Positions 28,991 to 38,283 of a stretch of DNA of 64,000 nucleotides are shown here, in pieces. The notes beneath the pieces were generated by a model. That model had not been told where the DNA came from, did not search any database, and was given only the letters and a program-made list of their open reading frames with translations. The translations under genes were made by a program, and so were the position numbers. How positions within the stretch are numbered: the first letter of the stretch is position 1; each line of letters begins with the position of its first letter. Source of the DNA: Saprospiraceae bacterium (GTDB lineage: Bacteria > Bacteroidota > Bacteroidia > Chitinophagales > Saprospiraceae); assembly GCA_016715985.1 (NCBI GenBank), contig JADJXD010000001.1, positions 930,001-994,000 of the forward strand, given 5' to 3'.

Positions 28991-30475
28991 TTATTGTTTT
29001 CTCGATTCCGGATGTCGGGTGTGTTTTAACAGTATGTCCGGAACGTACTTTTTTACACCCTCGGACTTATTCAATTTATAAATGATGTCTGCTGCTTTCT
29101 TTCTGGAAGATTCTATGCAGATCACCGGTAAAGGATAATGCTGTCCTAAAACACAATTGTATATCTGTTGCTCCATCATTGTCAACTTCCATGGTTCATG
29201 CACTAAATGTCCGGGCACCTCCCTTAACTCCGGAACCCACGTAAAAATAAATTTTCCGTCAGGATCCAATTCAACACTATTTTTTACCGGATTATAAATG
29301 CGGACAGTATGGATACCTGTTATTCCTGATTGCATCTGAAACTGTGGATAGTGTATTCCGGGTTCATAATCGAGGAATTGCTTTGCCAGAAAATGAACGC
29401 CGCTTTTCCAATCCTGCCACAAATCAAAATTTAAAAATGAAACGATCATTGCTCTCATACGAAAATTGAGAAATCCGGTTTGAACGACACATCTCATACA
29501 AGCATCAATAATCGGAATTCCTGTTTTTCCATTCTCCCATGCTTCTACTAATTTGCTATCAAAGGCTTTGTGTAGCTCTTCAAACCCTTTATTATATGAA
29601 CTGAATTCCATAGAGCACTCAGATTCAAATTTTTGGATAAAATGACATCTCCATTTTAAGCGTAAGAGGAAATTTTGTAAGTTTTTTTTGCTTACGATTC
29701 CTTTAGAGATATAAGACAAACATAGCTGGTAAACTTGTCTGGAAGATATATTACCATATGCCAGATATGGAGATAATCTGCTGCATGACACCCTGCTTTC
29801 ATGTGGCTTTGAAATATTACTCGTATAATACTTATGTCTCTCATCTAAAAAACTTGTTAAATACCTGTTTGCATAAGTTGTGCCGCCGGGCTGAAAACGG
29901 ATGTCTTTTTCTTTGTATGCTTCCGGGATAAGATCATCACTAACCAGAGAGTGATATGTTTCAGGCAGATTGAAAGTTATAATTTTATCCAATTCGGGAT
30001 TTAAAATTGGTTTGGACATATACTCAAACCACTTTTTGTCCCAACCTGATCGATTTTTTAGACCTCTTATTATTCCATTGGATTGATATTCTTTCATTTG
30101 GATACCATTTGATTTACAGAAAGCAGAAATATCTTTATCTCTCTGAAACGTTACACAGTTTCCAATTTCCTGATGAGCATAAATAGTGTTGATCTCTGCA
30201 ATTTTCATTATTTCCGTCAAGGCCATCATCATATCGCCTGAAGATACAGAAATGGATGCTCCATATTTTGCCAGACGCTTATTTAAATCTTGCAATGACT
30301 GATATACAAATCTCCAATGTCTGGTGCTGCTGTCAGGATATTTTATGACTTTGGGTTCAAATACAAATAAAAACAGCAATGGTAATCCGTCCTTTATTGC
30401 ATAAAACAAAGGGTCATGGTCTTCTAAGCGAAGATCTCTTTTAAACCAAACAACATTTATATTTTGTTTTTTCAT
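28991..30475 (-). CDS. Photolyase/cryptochrome family flavoprotein
   Basis: About 494 residues from ATG at 30475 (MKKQNINVVWFKRDLRLED); the earlier in-frame ATG at 30499 adds eight residues with no family counterpart. The N-terminal alpha/beta antenna domain (VVWFKRDLRLEDHDPL) is followed by the helical FAD-binding domain with SRLSPYLAYGNIS, the WENGKTGIPIIDACMR segment and FLNFRMRAMIVSFL. These fit light-driven repair of pyrimidine dimers or a related cryptochrome; substrate class cannot be decided from sequence alone. It is placed between hpf and the tRNA cluster, where many relatives have hpf directly upstream of tRNAs and tuf. Confidence 0.85.
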   Translation of the reverse strand: MKKQNINVVWFKRDLRLEDHDPLFYAIKDGLPLLFLFVFEPKVIKYPDSSTRHWRFVYQSLQDLNKRLAKYGASISVSSGDMMMALTEIMKIAEINTIYAHQEIGNCVTFQRDKDISAFCKSNGIQMKEYQSNGIIRGLKNRSGWDKKWFEYMSKPILNPELDKIITFNLPETYHSLVSDDLIPEAYKEKDIRFQPGGTTYANRYLTSFLDERHKYYTSNISKPHESRVSCSRLSPYLAYGNISSRQVYQLCLSYISKGIVSKKNLQNFLLRLKWRCHFIQKFESECSMEFSSYNKGFEELHKAFDSKLVEAWENGKTGIPIIDACMRCVVQTGFLNFRMRAMIVSFLNFDLWQDWKSGVHFLAKQFLDYEPGIHYPQFQMQSGITGIHTVRIYNPVKNSVELDPDGKFIFTWVPELREVPGHLVHEPWKLTMMEQQIYNCVLGQHYPLPVICIESSRKKAADIIYKLNKSEGVKKYVPDILLKHTRHPESRKQ

Positions 30476-30566
30476 CACCCTTTTCTGAATGTGATGCATG
30501 AAACAAGGAGCCTGATAAAAGGTTTGCAGCTTTTATTTCAACAAAAAGCAAGTTTATAAAAATTAA

Positions 30567-30604
30567 AAACGGGTGAAATTTCAGTATGAAGTTCCACCCG
30601 TTTA
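30567..30604 (-). terminator. Terminator of hpf
   Basis: Arms AAACGGGTGaAAtTTC and GAAgTTcCACCCGTTT, 14 of 16 paired around a short loop, followed by A/T-rich sequence. 20 bases after the hpf stop. Confidence 0.65.
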
Positions 30605-30623
30605 ATAAAATTTAAACCTATTG

Positions 30624-30926
30624 TTATCTTGCAGCCTGTGCTTTATCGTTTAATTTTTTGAGCTGCCTTTTTAATATTTCCATTGCATCGTCAAATGACG
30701 ACTCGAATGTTTTGTCAGAATTGGATGCGATTACCGTACTACCCGGTACATTTAATTTTACCTCTACTACTTTGTCCTTTACCTGGCCGGAGTTTTCAAG
30801 TTTCAGATATACTGTGCTTTGTAAGATTTTGGGATAAAACCTTACCAGCTTTTGAAGTTTATCTTCAATATAATCCTTCAACTTTTGATCAGCCGAGAAA
30901 TGAACTGTCTGAAATGTTACTTGCAT
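30624..30926 (-). CDS. hpf: Ribosome hibernation promoting factor, short form
   Basis: 100 residues, the single-domain HPF/YfiA type (S30AE): FSADQKLKDYIEDKLQKL, YPKILQSTVYLKLEN and the C-terminal basic helix DAMEILKRQLKKLNDKAQAA. It binds the 30S decoding region and preserves inactive ribosomes in stationary phase. It follows the Xer-like recombinase gene by about 130 bases, a neighbour pair often seen upstream of tuf in Bacteroidota. Confidence 0.9.
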   Translation of the reverse strand: MQVTFQTVHFSADQKLKDYIEDKLQKLVRFYPKILQSTVYLKLENSGQVKDKVVEVKLNVPGSTVIASNSDKTFESSFDDAMEILKRQLKKLNDKAQAAR

Positions 30927-31055
30927 ACTTCAATTTTATATAGTTAAAAAATAAATACTCAAAACAGATGAAATTCCTTATGTTAACGAATTGTAAATAT
31001 AACTTATTTTATAGATGAAGGTTCATCTTCAAACTAATTTTAACACAACTGTAAA

Positions 31056-31973
31056 CTACTTGTCATTTACGGATCGTGGATGCGCATTTTGATATACTTC
31101 TTTCAATTTTGAAATAGAATTATGGGTATAAACCTGTGTTGCTGCCAGACTGGCATGTCCCAGTATCTCTTTAATTGCATTGAGGTCCGCTCCCCTATCC
31201 AGCATGTGTGTAGCAAATGAATGCCTGAGTACATGAGGGCTTTTTTTATCAATACTGGTGATCCCATTCAGTTTATTATGAACAATGTTATATACCAGTT
31301 TGGGGTAAATCTTTTTTCCACTGTCTGTGAGAAATAAATATTCATTATCAATAATGGATTCTAATTTCTCTCTTTCTCCCAAAAAATTCTTTATACTTTT
31401 TTCAAAATGATCCGTGATTGGGATACTCCTGACTTTATTTCCTTTACCCAATACCCGGATTTCATTTCTCTGAAAATCTATATCTGTAATTTTCATTTCA
31501 GTCAGTTCAGCTCTTCTGATGCCGGTCGTATAAAATAATTCCACTATAAACTGATCCCGTGCCACTGCATATTCTGATTGTTTGCTTAATTGTATATCTT
31601 CCTCCAGCAATCTTCCAATATTCACATCCTGTACCGTCACGGGCAATCGTTTGGTTTTTTTGGGTCCCGTCACCTTCAGCATAGGATTTACTGTGACATA
31701 TCCTTTTTTGAGTAACCATTTATAATAAGATCTCAAACCGGATATTTTTCTGTTAACAGAATTGGACGCAATTCCTTCAGTCATCAGACTTACGATCCAA
31801 TTTCGAATATAAATATGGTTAATCCCGGAAATGATTTCAACCTGGTATTCGGATGAACAATAATCTGAAAATTGGGTCAGGTCACTGGTATAAGCGACCA
31901 AAGTTAATCCGGAATACTTTTTTTCAACTTTTAAGTACTCAATAAATTTTTCAACTAATAGCTTATTTGTCAT
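31056..31973 (-). CDS. Xer-type tyrosine recombinase
   Basis: 305 residues. The N-terminal SAM-like core-binding domain covers residues 1-90 (FIEYLKVEKKYSGLTLVAY). The catalytic domain has Arg in TTGIRRAELTEMKI (about 170), Lys in GKGNKVRSIPI, HxLRH in SPHVLRHSFATHMLDRGADL (about 246-265), His in LGHASLAATQ and nucleophile Tyr in VYTHNS. This is the full R-K-H-R-H-Y set. The closest match is XerC/XerD, which resolve chromosome dimers at dif; which of the two cannot be told. No mobile element borders it, so it is a housekeeping gene (inference). Confidence 0.88.
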   Translation of the reverse strand: MTNKLLVEKFIEYLKVEKKYSGLTLVAYTSDLTQFSDYCSSEYQVEIISGINHIYIRNWIVSLMTEGIASNSVNRKISGLRSYYKWLLKKGYVTVNPMLKVTGPKKTKRLPVTVQDVNIGRLLEEDIQLSKQSEYAVARDQFIVELFYTTGIRRAELTEMKITDIDFQRNEIRVLGKGNKVRSIPITDHFEKSIKNFLGEREKLESIIDNEYLFLTDSGKKIYPKLVYNIVHNKLNGITSIDKKSPHVLRHSFATHMLDRGADLNAIKEILGHASLAATQVYTHNSISKLKEVYQNAHPRSVNDK

Positions 31974-32050
31974 GTGTTCAATTTGAGCACAAATTAAACT
32001 TTTTCATAATATGTTATATAAAAATTTGGAAGTATTTATCTTATTTAATG

Positions 32051-32087
32051 AAAAAAGGACTGAAAGTATAACTCACAGTCCTTTTTT
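32051..32087 (-). terminator. Terminator of the TlpA-like gene
   Basis: Perfect 12-base stem AAAAAAGGACTG / CAGTCCTTTTTT around a 13-base loop, ending in six T on the minus strand. 24 bases past the stop at 32111. Confidence 0.85.
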
Positions 32088-32110
32088 GAAGAAATTTTTC
32101 TGACTATATA

Positions 32111-33220
32111 TTATAGCACTTTTAATATTTGTTGTTCAAGATCATTTCGTGGATTGATGGCAGCTATCTTTCCGTCTCTGCCCACTAAGAAAGTCTGTGG
32201 AATACTTCTGACGCCATAATCACCGGCAGGTGCACATTCCCATTTTTTCAAATCACTCACATGCCCATCCCAAGTCAATTGATCCTGTTGGATAGCGCCA
32301 ACCCATCTTGCCTTTTGTGCTTCCATTTGTTCTTTTAATTGTCCTTCATCAGAAAAACGCTGAGCTGTTCTGCTGTCCAATCCATCCAAAGAAACACTAT
32401 AAACATCAAATCCTTTTGCTTTGTATTTATTATATATCTCAACTACATGTGGATTTGCTTTACGGCAAGGACCACACCAAGACGCCCAAAAATCAATAAG
32501 TACAACTTTGCCTTTATAATCAGAAAGTTTACGAACTTTTCCATCCGGGCCAGGCAGTGCGATTTCAGGAGCATCTTCACCCACCCTGATTTTAGCGCTG
32601 GCTTCCATCATCTGAACTTGTCTTTCCAATTGTCCGATAATATCCGTGTATCCCTTCGCTATTTCCAAATCCGGATGTTTTGCAGACAATCTCTGAGAAA
32701 CCTGTTTGTGTAAATCAATAAATTCTGCCCGATAGGTAAAAAGTCTGCTCGCAAGCTGAAAAGCTACCATCGGATCAGAAGTTTTTGTCGTGTATTCTGT
32801 TAAAGCGGGTACGTCCATTTTCTGACTGATATAGTCCTGTACCGTTTTTACATACTCCTCAGTTAATGGCGAACCTGTCACTGTATAGACAAAATCATTT
32901 AACTGGGCCAGATTTCCCTTGAAAACAATATCTTTTTCCGTGCCATCCACAATCAGATCAGCCATCTGAGCGCCTACCCTAATTCTGTAAAATCCTTTTT
33001 TTATTCCTTCGGGAATAGAGAATTTAAAATTTCCGGTTGCATCTACTTTATCGGATATCACTATTTCAGTACTATTGCCAAAGCTGATTTTATCCAGAAA
33101 GATAGTCATGTTTTCAGCACCTTTTAGTTCTCCGCTAATGGAAGTTCCTTTTTTGGCACCGCAAGCTGAAATCATAACAATAGAAAATAATAATACATAA
33201 AACTGCCTGATAATTAACAT
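32111..33220 (-). CDS. TlpA-like thiol-disulfide oxidoreductase lipoprotein with DUF4369 domain
   Basis: 369 residues. Lipobox ISAC (Cys20) makes it an envelope lipoprotein. Residues about 25-120 resemble DUF4369 (ISGELKGAENMTIFLDK). Residues about 215-369 form an AhpC/TSA-thioredoxin fold with the redox motif WCGPC (Cys249 and Cys252), DFWASWC, and the cis-Pro segment YGVRSIPQTFLVGRDGKI. Such proteins reduce disulfides in the periplasm, for example of apocytochrome c. A candidate promoter sits just upstream and a terminator follows, so the gene is monocistronic. Confidence 0.87.
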   Translation of the reverse strand: MLIIRQFYVLLFSIVMISACGAKKGTSISGELKGAENMTIFLDKISFGNSTEIVISDKVDATGNFKFSIPEGIKKGFYRIRVGAQMADLIVDGTEKDIVFKGNLAQLNDFVYTVTGSPLTEEYVKTVQDYISQKMDVPALTEYTTKTSDPMVAFQLASRLFTYRAEFIDLHKQVSQRLSAKHPDLEIAKGYTDIIGQLERQVQMMEASAKIRVGEDAPEIALPGPDGKVRKLSDYKGKVVLIDFWASWCGPCRKANPHVVEIYNKYKAKGFDVYSVSLDGLDSRTAQRFSDEGQLKEQMEAQKARWVGAIQQDQLTWDGHVSDLKKWECAPAGDYGVRSIPQTFLVGRDGKIAAINPRNDLEQQILKVL

Positions 33221-33260
33221 ATTGGTATTAAATTTAATTTTTTAAAATTCAGAATTTGCG

Positions 33261-33292
33261 CAAAAATATATGCAATACTGATATGAAACAAG
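33261..33292 (-). promoter_or_regulatory. Candidate promoter of the TlpA-like gene
   Basis: On the minus strand TATTTTTG (complement of 33261-33268) fits TAnnTTTG and CTTG lies 20 bases upstream. Start codon about 40 bases downstream. Confidence 0.45.
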
Positions 33293-33429
33293 TTCTGTCA
33301 AATTCATTGGTATAATTTTGCCATATTTAGCAAATTATTAACAAGAAAATTAAAAAATTACATTGCTTTTGAGAAGAATTAAAAGTCTATTAGTCAAATA
33401 GGCATACTATTTTCTAAAATTATTCACCA

Positions 33430-35739
33430 CTAATCTGAAACAACAAATCGATTCGTAAGTAACTTACCGGATGAAAGATACTGAATAATGTAAATTCCAG
33501 CCGGAGCAGTAAGGTAAATCTGACCATCCTTTGCACCGAACGAAACCGGTCTTCCATCAATGTCTGAAATATTTAAGACAGTAGCATTCAGATCATTTAA
33601 AGTAAACAAACCATTTCCGGGATTCGGAGATATGATGGATGTACTGTTGCTAATAATATTTGATTGCTCTAATCTGACTTTATACAGATTTCCTCTTTCA
33701 TCCACCATAAAACTCTCATTAAGTAAAATGGGAAGTGCCTTTTCTACATTCTCAACATTCTGTAAACGAATGATTGTTGCATTCTCTTGTAATTCAGCTT
33801 TTTCAGCCAACAGAACCCTCAATAATTTATTCTCTTGGTCAATATATAATTGTTCACCGTTCAGATTTCTGTCAGAAGATATTACCTGCAGGTTTTCTGA
33901 AAATAATGAATTTAATGAAACTTCTAATTGAATGCCATTGACATTTATTTTATCTGCTACCTTGAGCTCCCAGGAATCTTCATTTTTTTGCCAATAGACA
34001 TTCACGGTATTTCTAAATTCAGTCGTTGGTTCGTTTGCTCCTGTGATATCTCCATTTACTACGGCTGAAATATCAAAAAATCCATCATAATTCAATAGTA
34101 AAAAATCTCTTTTCAAGCTTTTTAGGTTACCAGCGTTGATTTCTTCCGGTGCGTCCAGAATCAACTTCCATTGTTTGTGATTTTGAAAATAGGTCGAAGG
34201 TCTCAGAATTCTGTCTTTCAGGATCTTGAGATCTGATGCATTAATTTTAAAATCATTGTTCATATCCGCTGCCACCAACTCAAAATGCTCCAGATTATCC
34301 AGTCCAAAAAGGTAATTTTTCAATCTGATAAAATCTTCAATGTTAACAGACTCAATCAGAGATTCATCCATTTGGAACTCTAAACTATACCCTTGGTTCA
34401 GACTGACATCTTCGAAACTGAAATTACCGGACACATCTGTGCTTGTCTGCATTTCGAGGTGATCATTCATGACCAATTCGACATTTACATTCTCCAATTT
34501 TGTGCCATTGGAATGTAATACTCTTCCATCAAAACTAAAATTAAAGTTGCATGAACCGTTATCAAAAACCAATAAGAAAGCTTCTATATATTCAGAATTT
34601 CCTGCCTCATCCGTAACATAAATAGTGTAAAACTGAAAGCCAAAATTATTACAGGTTACTACTCTCACCGTATCATTTACATCGGGCGAAAATGAATATT
34701 TCAATTTTTTGGAAGGTGTACAGTTGTCAAAAGACCCTACATTAAATAAATCTGCTTTAATTTCCAAATTCATCTGATTCCCTCTGAATGCCGTCGTCAA
34801 AAACTGATGCATGTAAGGTGTAGGTTTTTTTTGATCTTTTACTTCAAAATAAGTATGACAAGTTCTGAAATTGCCGCATTGATCCCTAACAGACCAAAAA
34901 ACCTTGTGTTTTCCTATTCCAACTCTTTCGGGAAGTGTAAATGAAATCTGACTGCCATTTATTACTGGGGCTATAAAAAATTCATCTTTCTCCAGGAATC
35001 CGTATTTGTAATCAATCGTACCATTGGACCAAAGATCGACCTGCACCTGCCAGCTCAAAAGCTGAGACGGGCATGAGCTGTCATCTGTTGCACTGTTTTC
35101 TAATATGATTTCTGCTTTACAATCAGCAGCGGTATTGAATATTTCCGGCTGACATTTTGCTATGCTTGGAGCTGCTGTTTCGACTACTTTTATGACTTGT
35201 TTATGTGTCCAGGTCTGACCATTGCCGGATCCCTGCGGATTACACCAATTGATCACAGTAAATGTTCTCATTATTTTATAACAGGCATCCGGTGCTATTT
35301 CAAAAATCTCGTCTTTGTAAGATGATCCTATTACATCACATGGACCTGCGACCCAGGTCGGCTTATCGAGTTTAATATCCTCTTTACAATTGTACATTCT
35401 ATCCGGTGGAAAAATTACCTGAATAGGTTGTTCGACATATAAAACCGTCAGTCTTTGGACACAAAATCCTTCTCCGGATTGCCAGGAACCGTCCTGATTT
35501 ACATCTACATACCATCTTCTGTCCACATAACCAGCATTACAGGTATTCAAAAAATTCTGATCGACGTATCTGAGCATTTGTTGGGGATATCCGAATACAA
35601 TCGGTGTACCGGTCAACGGTAGATATGTTCTGTCGTCATGACAATATATCGTCTTGTCAGGCGGACAGAAGATACTTGCATCTACAGTGTTGTAAATCAG
35701 CAGAATAATGAAGGTTAAATAAATCCTGTAATTTTTCAT
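33430..35739 (-). CDS. Large secreted HYR-type protein with dockerin-like and T9SS sorting domains
   Basis: 769 residues with signal peptide 1-21. Residues about 22-400 are Cys-rich beta modules of the kind repeated in Saprospiraceae surface proteins (FCPPDKTIYCHDD, VINWCNPQGSGNG, WSVRDQCGNF). About 405-470 resembles a CarboxypepD_reg/SdrB-like fold (GRVLHSNGTKLENVNVEL). About 475-530 is dockerin-like (EDFIRLKNYLFG and ADMNNDFKINASDLKILKDR). A cohesin-like region and a C-terminal T9SS sorting domain follow (SPNPGNGLFTLND to TNRFVVSD). Expected at the cell surface; ligand unknown. Diverges from the seven-repeat protein gene. Confidence 0.82.
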   Translation of the reverse strand: MKNYRIYLTFIILLIYNTVDASIFCPPDKTIYCHDDRTYLPLTGTPIVFGYPQQMLRYVDQNFLNTCNAGYVDRRWYVDVNQDGSWQSGEGFCVQRLTVLYVEQPIQVIFPPDRMYNCKEDIKLDKPTWVAGPCDVIGSSYKDEIFEIAPDACYKIMRTFTVINWCNPQGSGNGQTWTHKQVIKVVETAAPSIAKCQPEIFNTAADCKAEIILENSATDDSSCPSQLLSWQVQVDLWSNGTIDYKYGFLEKDEFFIAPVINGSQISFTLPERVGIGKHKVFWSVRDQCGNFRTCHTYFEVKDQKKPTPYMHQFLTTAFRGNQMNLEIKADLFNVGSFDNCTPSKKLKYSFSPDVNDTVRVVTCNNFGFQFYTIYVTDEAGNSEYIEAFLLVFDNGSCNFNFSFDGRVLHSNGTKLENVNVELVMNDHLEMQTSTDVSGNFSFEDVSLNQGYSLEFQMDESLIESVNIEDFIRLKNYLFGLDNLEHFELVAADMNNDFKINASDLKILKDRILRPSTYFQNHKQWKLILDAPEEINAGNLKSLKRDFLLLNYDGFFDISAVVNGDITGANEPTTEFRNTVNVYWQKNEDSWELKVADKINVNGIQLEVSLNSLFSENLQVISSDRNLNGEQLYIDQENKLLRVLLAEKAELQENATIIRLQNVENVEKALPILLNESFMVDERGNLYKVRLEQSNIISNSTSIISPNPGNGLFTLNDLNATVLNISDIDGRPVSFGAKDGQIYLTAPAGIYIIQYLSSGKLLTNRFVVSD

Positions 35740-35855
35740 GATCCTGATATCTTAAGCTTAAATAAGTTAAAAAAAAAGATAAAATTAAAACATTAAAATA
35801 TAAATATGTGTAAAACATCATAAAATTAACTAATTATGCAATTAATTTTCATAAT

Positions 35856-38123
35856 ATGACAATCTATAAAATGCATAAAGACTTAATTTTGACCATACTA
35901 AGCTTATTTCTGTTATATACAGTTAAAAGTCAATGTCTTATCAATAATTTGAGATATACCGTCAGTGAATGTCAGGAAGACCAGCAATTTTTTGTGGAGA
36001 TTGATTTTGACCACAGCGGATCAGGTTCACAATTCAGAGTTATCGGGAATGGAAGCAATTATGGCATTTATTCATATTCCAATCTACCTGTAACAGTGGG
36101 ACCATTAAGCGGAAATTGCTCAACCATTTATGAATTTGCTATAAGAGATGTTCAAAATGCAAATTGTGTCGCATTTAAAGGACTGGGCAAAATATGTTGT
36201 TCTCAGTTTTGCACCTTAGAGATTGCAGAAACCATCGTCGGTGAATGTAACGGAACCGGTTATGACCTCTTGCTTAATCTGAACCATCAATCACCTCCTG
36301 CAAGCAACTTTTCCATATATAACAACGGACAATTTTTCGGGAATTACACTTACAGTTCTTTGCCGCTTCAACTGACGGATTTTCCATCCAGTAATTTTGA
36401 AACATTTAATGAGGTAGTTGTTTGTGCCGGAAGTACTGCTTTGTGCTGCGATACTACTTACATACTGAATCCATGCATTTGTAGTATTTATGATGTAAGA
36501 GGCAGAGTGACCGAATGCAATGACGAAAACCAGACTTTTGGTGTAAAGATCAATTTCAAATATAATCTGACGAGTGATAGTTTTCAATTGGGAGGCAACA
36601 GTACTAATTATAGTGTATTTGCTTATAGTGATCTTCCGGTAACGATCTCATCATTACCGATGAATGACAACATTGAATACGAATTTCTGCTGGTAGATAA
36701 AAATGACGCATTTTGTTTCAATACTTACGAAGCAGGCATTATTGACACCTGTATGTTTGAATGTCAGATTAAAAACTTTTCCGCTCAAATAATGAATGAA
36801 ACAAACAATGAATTTTATGTAGAGCTAAATTTTGATACAAACCATCCCGGGGTTGATGGGTATCTCTTATTTGTAAATGATTCATTATACGGCAATTTTT
36901 CTTACAATGAGACATCAAAAGTTTTTGGTCCGTTTTTAAAAAATTGTGAAACTTTGTATGCATTTGAAATAACAGATGCTGAAATCGGGGAATGCACCAA
37001 CAGGATTCAGTTTGACGAAGTTATCTGCATTAATGAAGATCCATGTACTTTAGGTGAGATAACGATATTGGAAAGCTGTGAAAACAATGATTTGATTTCC
37101 TTCGATTTGTATATTGAATTTGCAGGCAATGTCAATGATTCTTTTTCCATTGAAATAAATGAAATTCCTTATGGTGTCTATAGTTATGATAATATTCCTG
37201 TGACCATCACCAATTTTGCGTTTGGACTTCCGGAAGCCGACATTTTGATATCTGATCTGCAAAAAGATACTTGCAGCAATTTTAAACCATATACTTTTAA
37301 TTGCTTCCCAAAACCATTGTGTGAAATAAATGCATTCAATATTTCACCCGTATTATGTGACACAGACGGAAATTTCATCGTTACACTGCAATTTGAAGCA
37401 TCCGATTTCGGTGAAAATGGTTTTTCAATATTTATCAACGATATATTTTATGACAGCCTGAACAATGGAGAATTTCAGTATTCGACAGGAGTGTTAGCGG
37501 GAGACTGCGAAACGCTTTATGGTTTCACTTTAATTTCAAATGATTTTGAAGAATGTCGGGAAAGCATTTCTTTTTCGGAACCTGTTTGTTGCGATAACGA
37601 TTGTGTGATTGATTCTGTAGTATTTTTTGACCCCACAGATTGTATTGAAGGATTTTATAATGTTTATTTAAACTTTTTTCATCAGAATACTTCTGAGATG
37701 TTCGATTTAAGGATTGATGATGAAATATTCGGAACTTTCCGATATGATGAATTACCTGTATTGCTTCAAAATATTCAGGCGAATAACGACAATATTACCT
37801 TTAGAATAACAGATTATGAAAATGGCCCATGTGCATATTCCGATGTAATACCACTAGTGGAATGCAGTTCTTCCGTTGGAGATTTGCATATGTATGGTAT
37901 TCAGGTCATTATCCTTAACGATATGATCCAATTGATCGATAAAAAAAGTCCATCTGAAACGCAATGCAGGTTATTTAATACAACCGGTCAGGTCATGTGG
38001 ACAGGAAAATTGAATGGATATCTGGAAATTTCAAAGACGCAACTGCCGGCAGGGATTTATTATTTACAACTACGTTCAGGTACTAAAATGTATAATTTGA
38101 AGATTTTGAATATTGTGAAGTAG
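35856..38123 (+). CDS. Secreted seven-repeat protein with T9SS sorting domain
   Basis: 755 residues. The first ATG at 35856 is followed by a second in frame at 35871; either gives a signal peptide ending VKSQ. The body is seven imperfect repeats of about 95 residues, each opening with a Cys pair, then a (V/I/L)xF strand, an (N)GxxYGxYSYxxLPVTI block and a closing YEFxIxDxxxxxC segment. Clear cases are YGIYSYSNLPVTV (repeat 1), YSVFAYSDLPVTI (3) and YGVYSYDNIPVTI (5). The last 75 residues (from VGDLHMYGIQ to KILNIVK) are a T9SS sorting domain. I do not recognise the repeat as a named family. Likely surface-displayed binding or adhesion protein (inference). Confidence 0.8.
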   Translation: MTIYKMHKDLILTILSLFLLYTVKSQCLINNLRYTVSECQEDQQFFVEIDFDHSGSGSQFRVIGNGSNYGIYSYSNLPVTVGPLSGNCSTIYEFAIRDVQNANCVAFKGLGKICCSQFCTLEIAETIVGECNGTGYDLLLNLNHQSPPASNFSIYNNGQFFGNYTYSSLPLQLTDFPSSNFETFNEVVVCAGSTALCCDTTYILNPCICSIYDVRGRVTECNDENQTFGVKINFKYNLTSDSFQLGGNSTNYSVFAYSDLPVTISSLPMNDNIEYEFLLVDKNDAFCFNTYEAGIIDTCMFECQIKNFSAQIMNETNNEFYVELNFDTNHPGVDGYLLFVNDSLYGNFSYNETSKVFGPFLKNCETLYAFEITDAEIGECTNRIQFDEVICINEDPCTLGEITILESCENNDLISFDLYIEFAGNVNDSFSIEINEIPYGVYSYDNIPVTITNFAFGLPEADILISDLQKDTCSNFKPYTFNCFPKPLCEINAFNISPVLCDTDGNFIVTLQFEASDFGENGFSIFINDIFYDSLNNGEFQYSTGVLAGDCETLYGFTLISNDFEECRESISFSEPVCCDNDCVIDSVVFFDPTDCIEGFYNVYLNFFHQNTSEMFDLRIDDEIFGTFRYDELPVLLQNIQANNDNITFRITDYENGPCAYSDVIPLVECSSSVGDLHMYGIQVIILNDMIQLIDKKSPSETQCRLFNTTGQVMWTGKLNGYLEISKTQLPAGIYYLQLRSGTKMYNLKILNIVK

Positions 38124-38155
38124 ATTAGAAATAAAAATAAATTGATTTTTATTGC

Positions 38156-38207
38156 ATTGATAATCAGCCGTTTCCCTTTAGGGTCAGGGCAAAAACGGTT
38201 GATTATC
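38156..38207. repeat. REP-like palindrome, copy 1
   Basis: GATAATCAgCCGTTT (38159-38173) pairs with AAACGGtTGATTATC (38193-38207), 14 pairs plus one G-T. The core holds CCCTTTAGGG and CAGGG. The same element, inverted, is at 54569-54624. It lies between the seven-repeat gene and the KilA-N gene. Confidence 0.75.
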
Positions 38208-38283
38208 CTAAAACAGGTATTTAAGGGGTGGACTCAATATTAAACCAAAAAGTCAATAATCTGACAAAGTAAAACGGATTAAT

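Noticed and set aside
28791..29081. Plus-strand frame of 96 codons near the photolyase-like gene
   Set aside because: Its second half is antisense to the conserved C-terminus of the photolyase-like protein and the composition is not protein-like.
31056..31973. Tyrosine recombinase as a sign of an integrated element
   Set aside because: It resembles housekeeping XerC/XerD, sits by hpf as in many relatives, and no attachment-site repeats or phage genes adjoin it.
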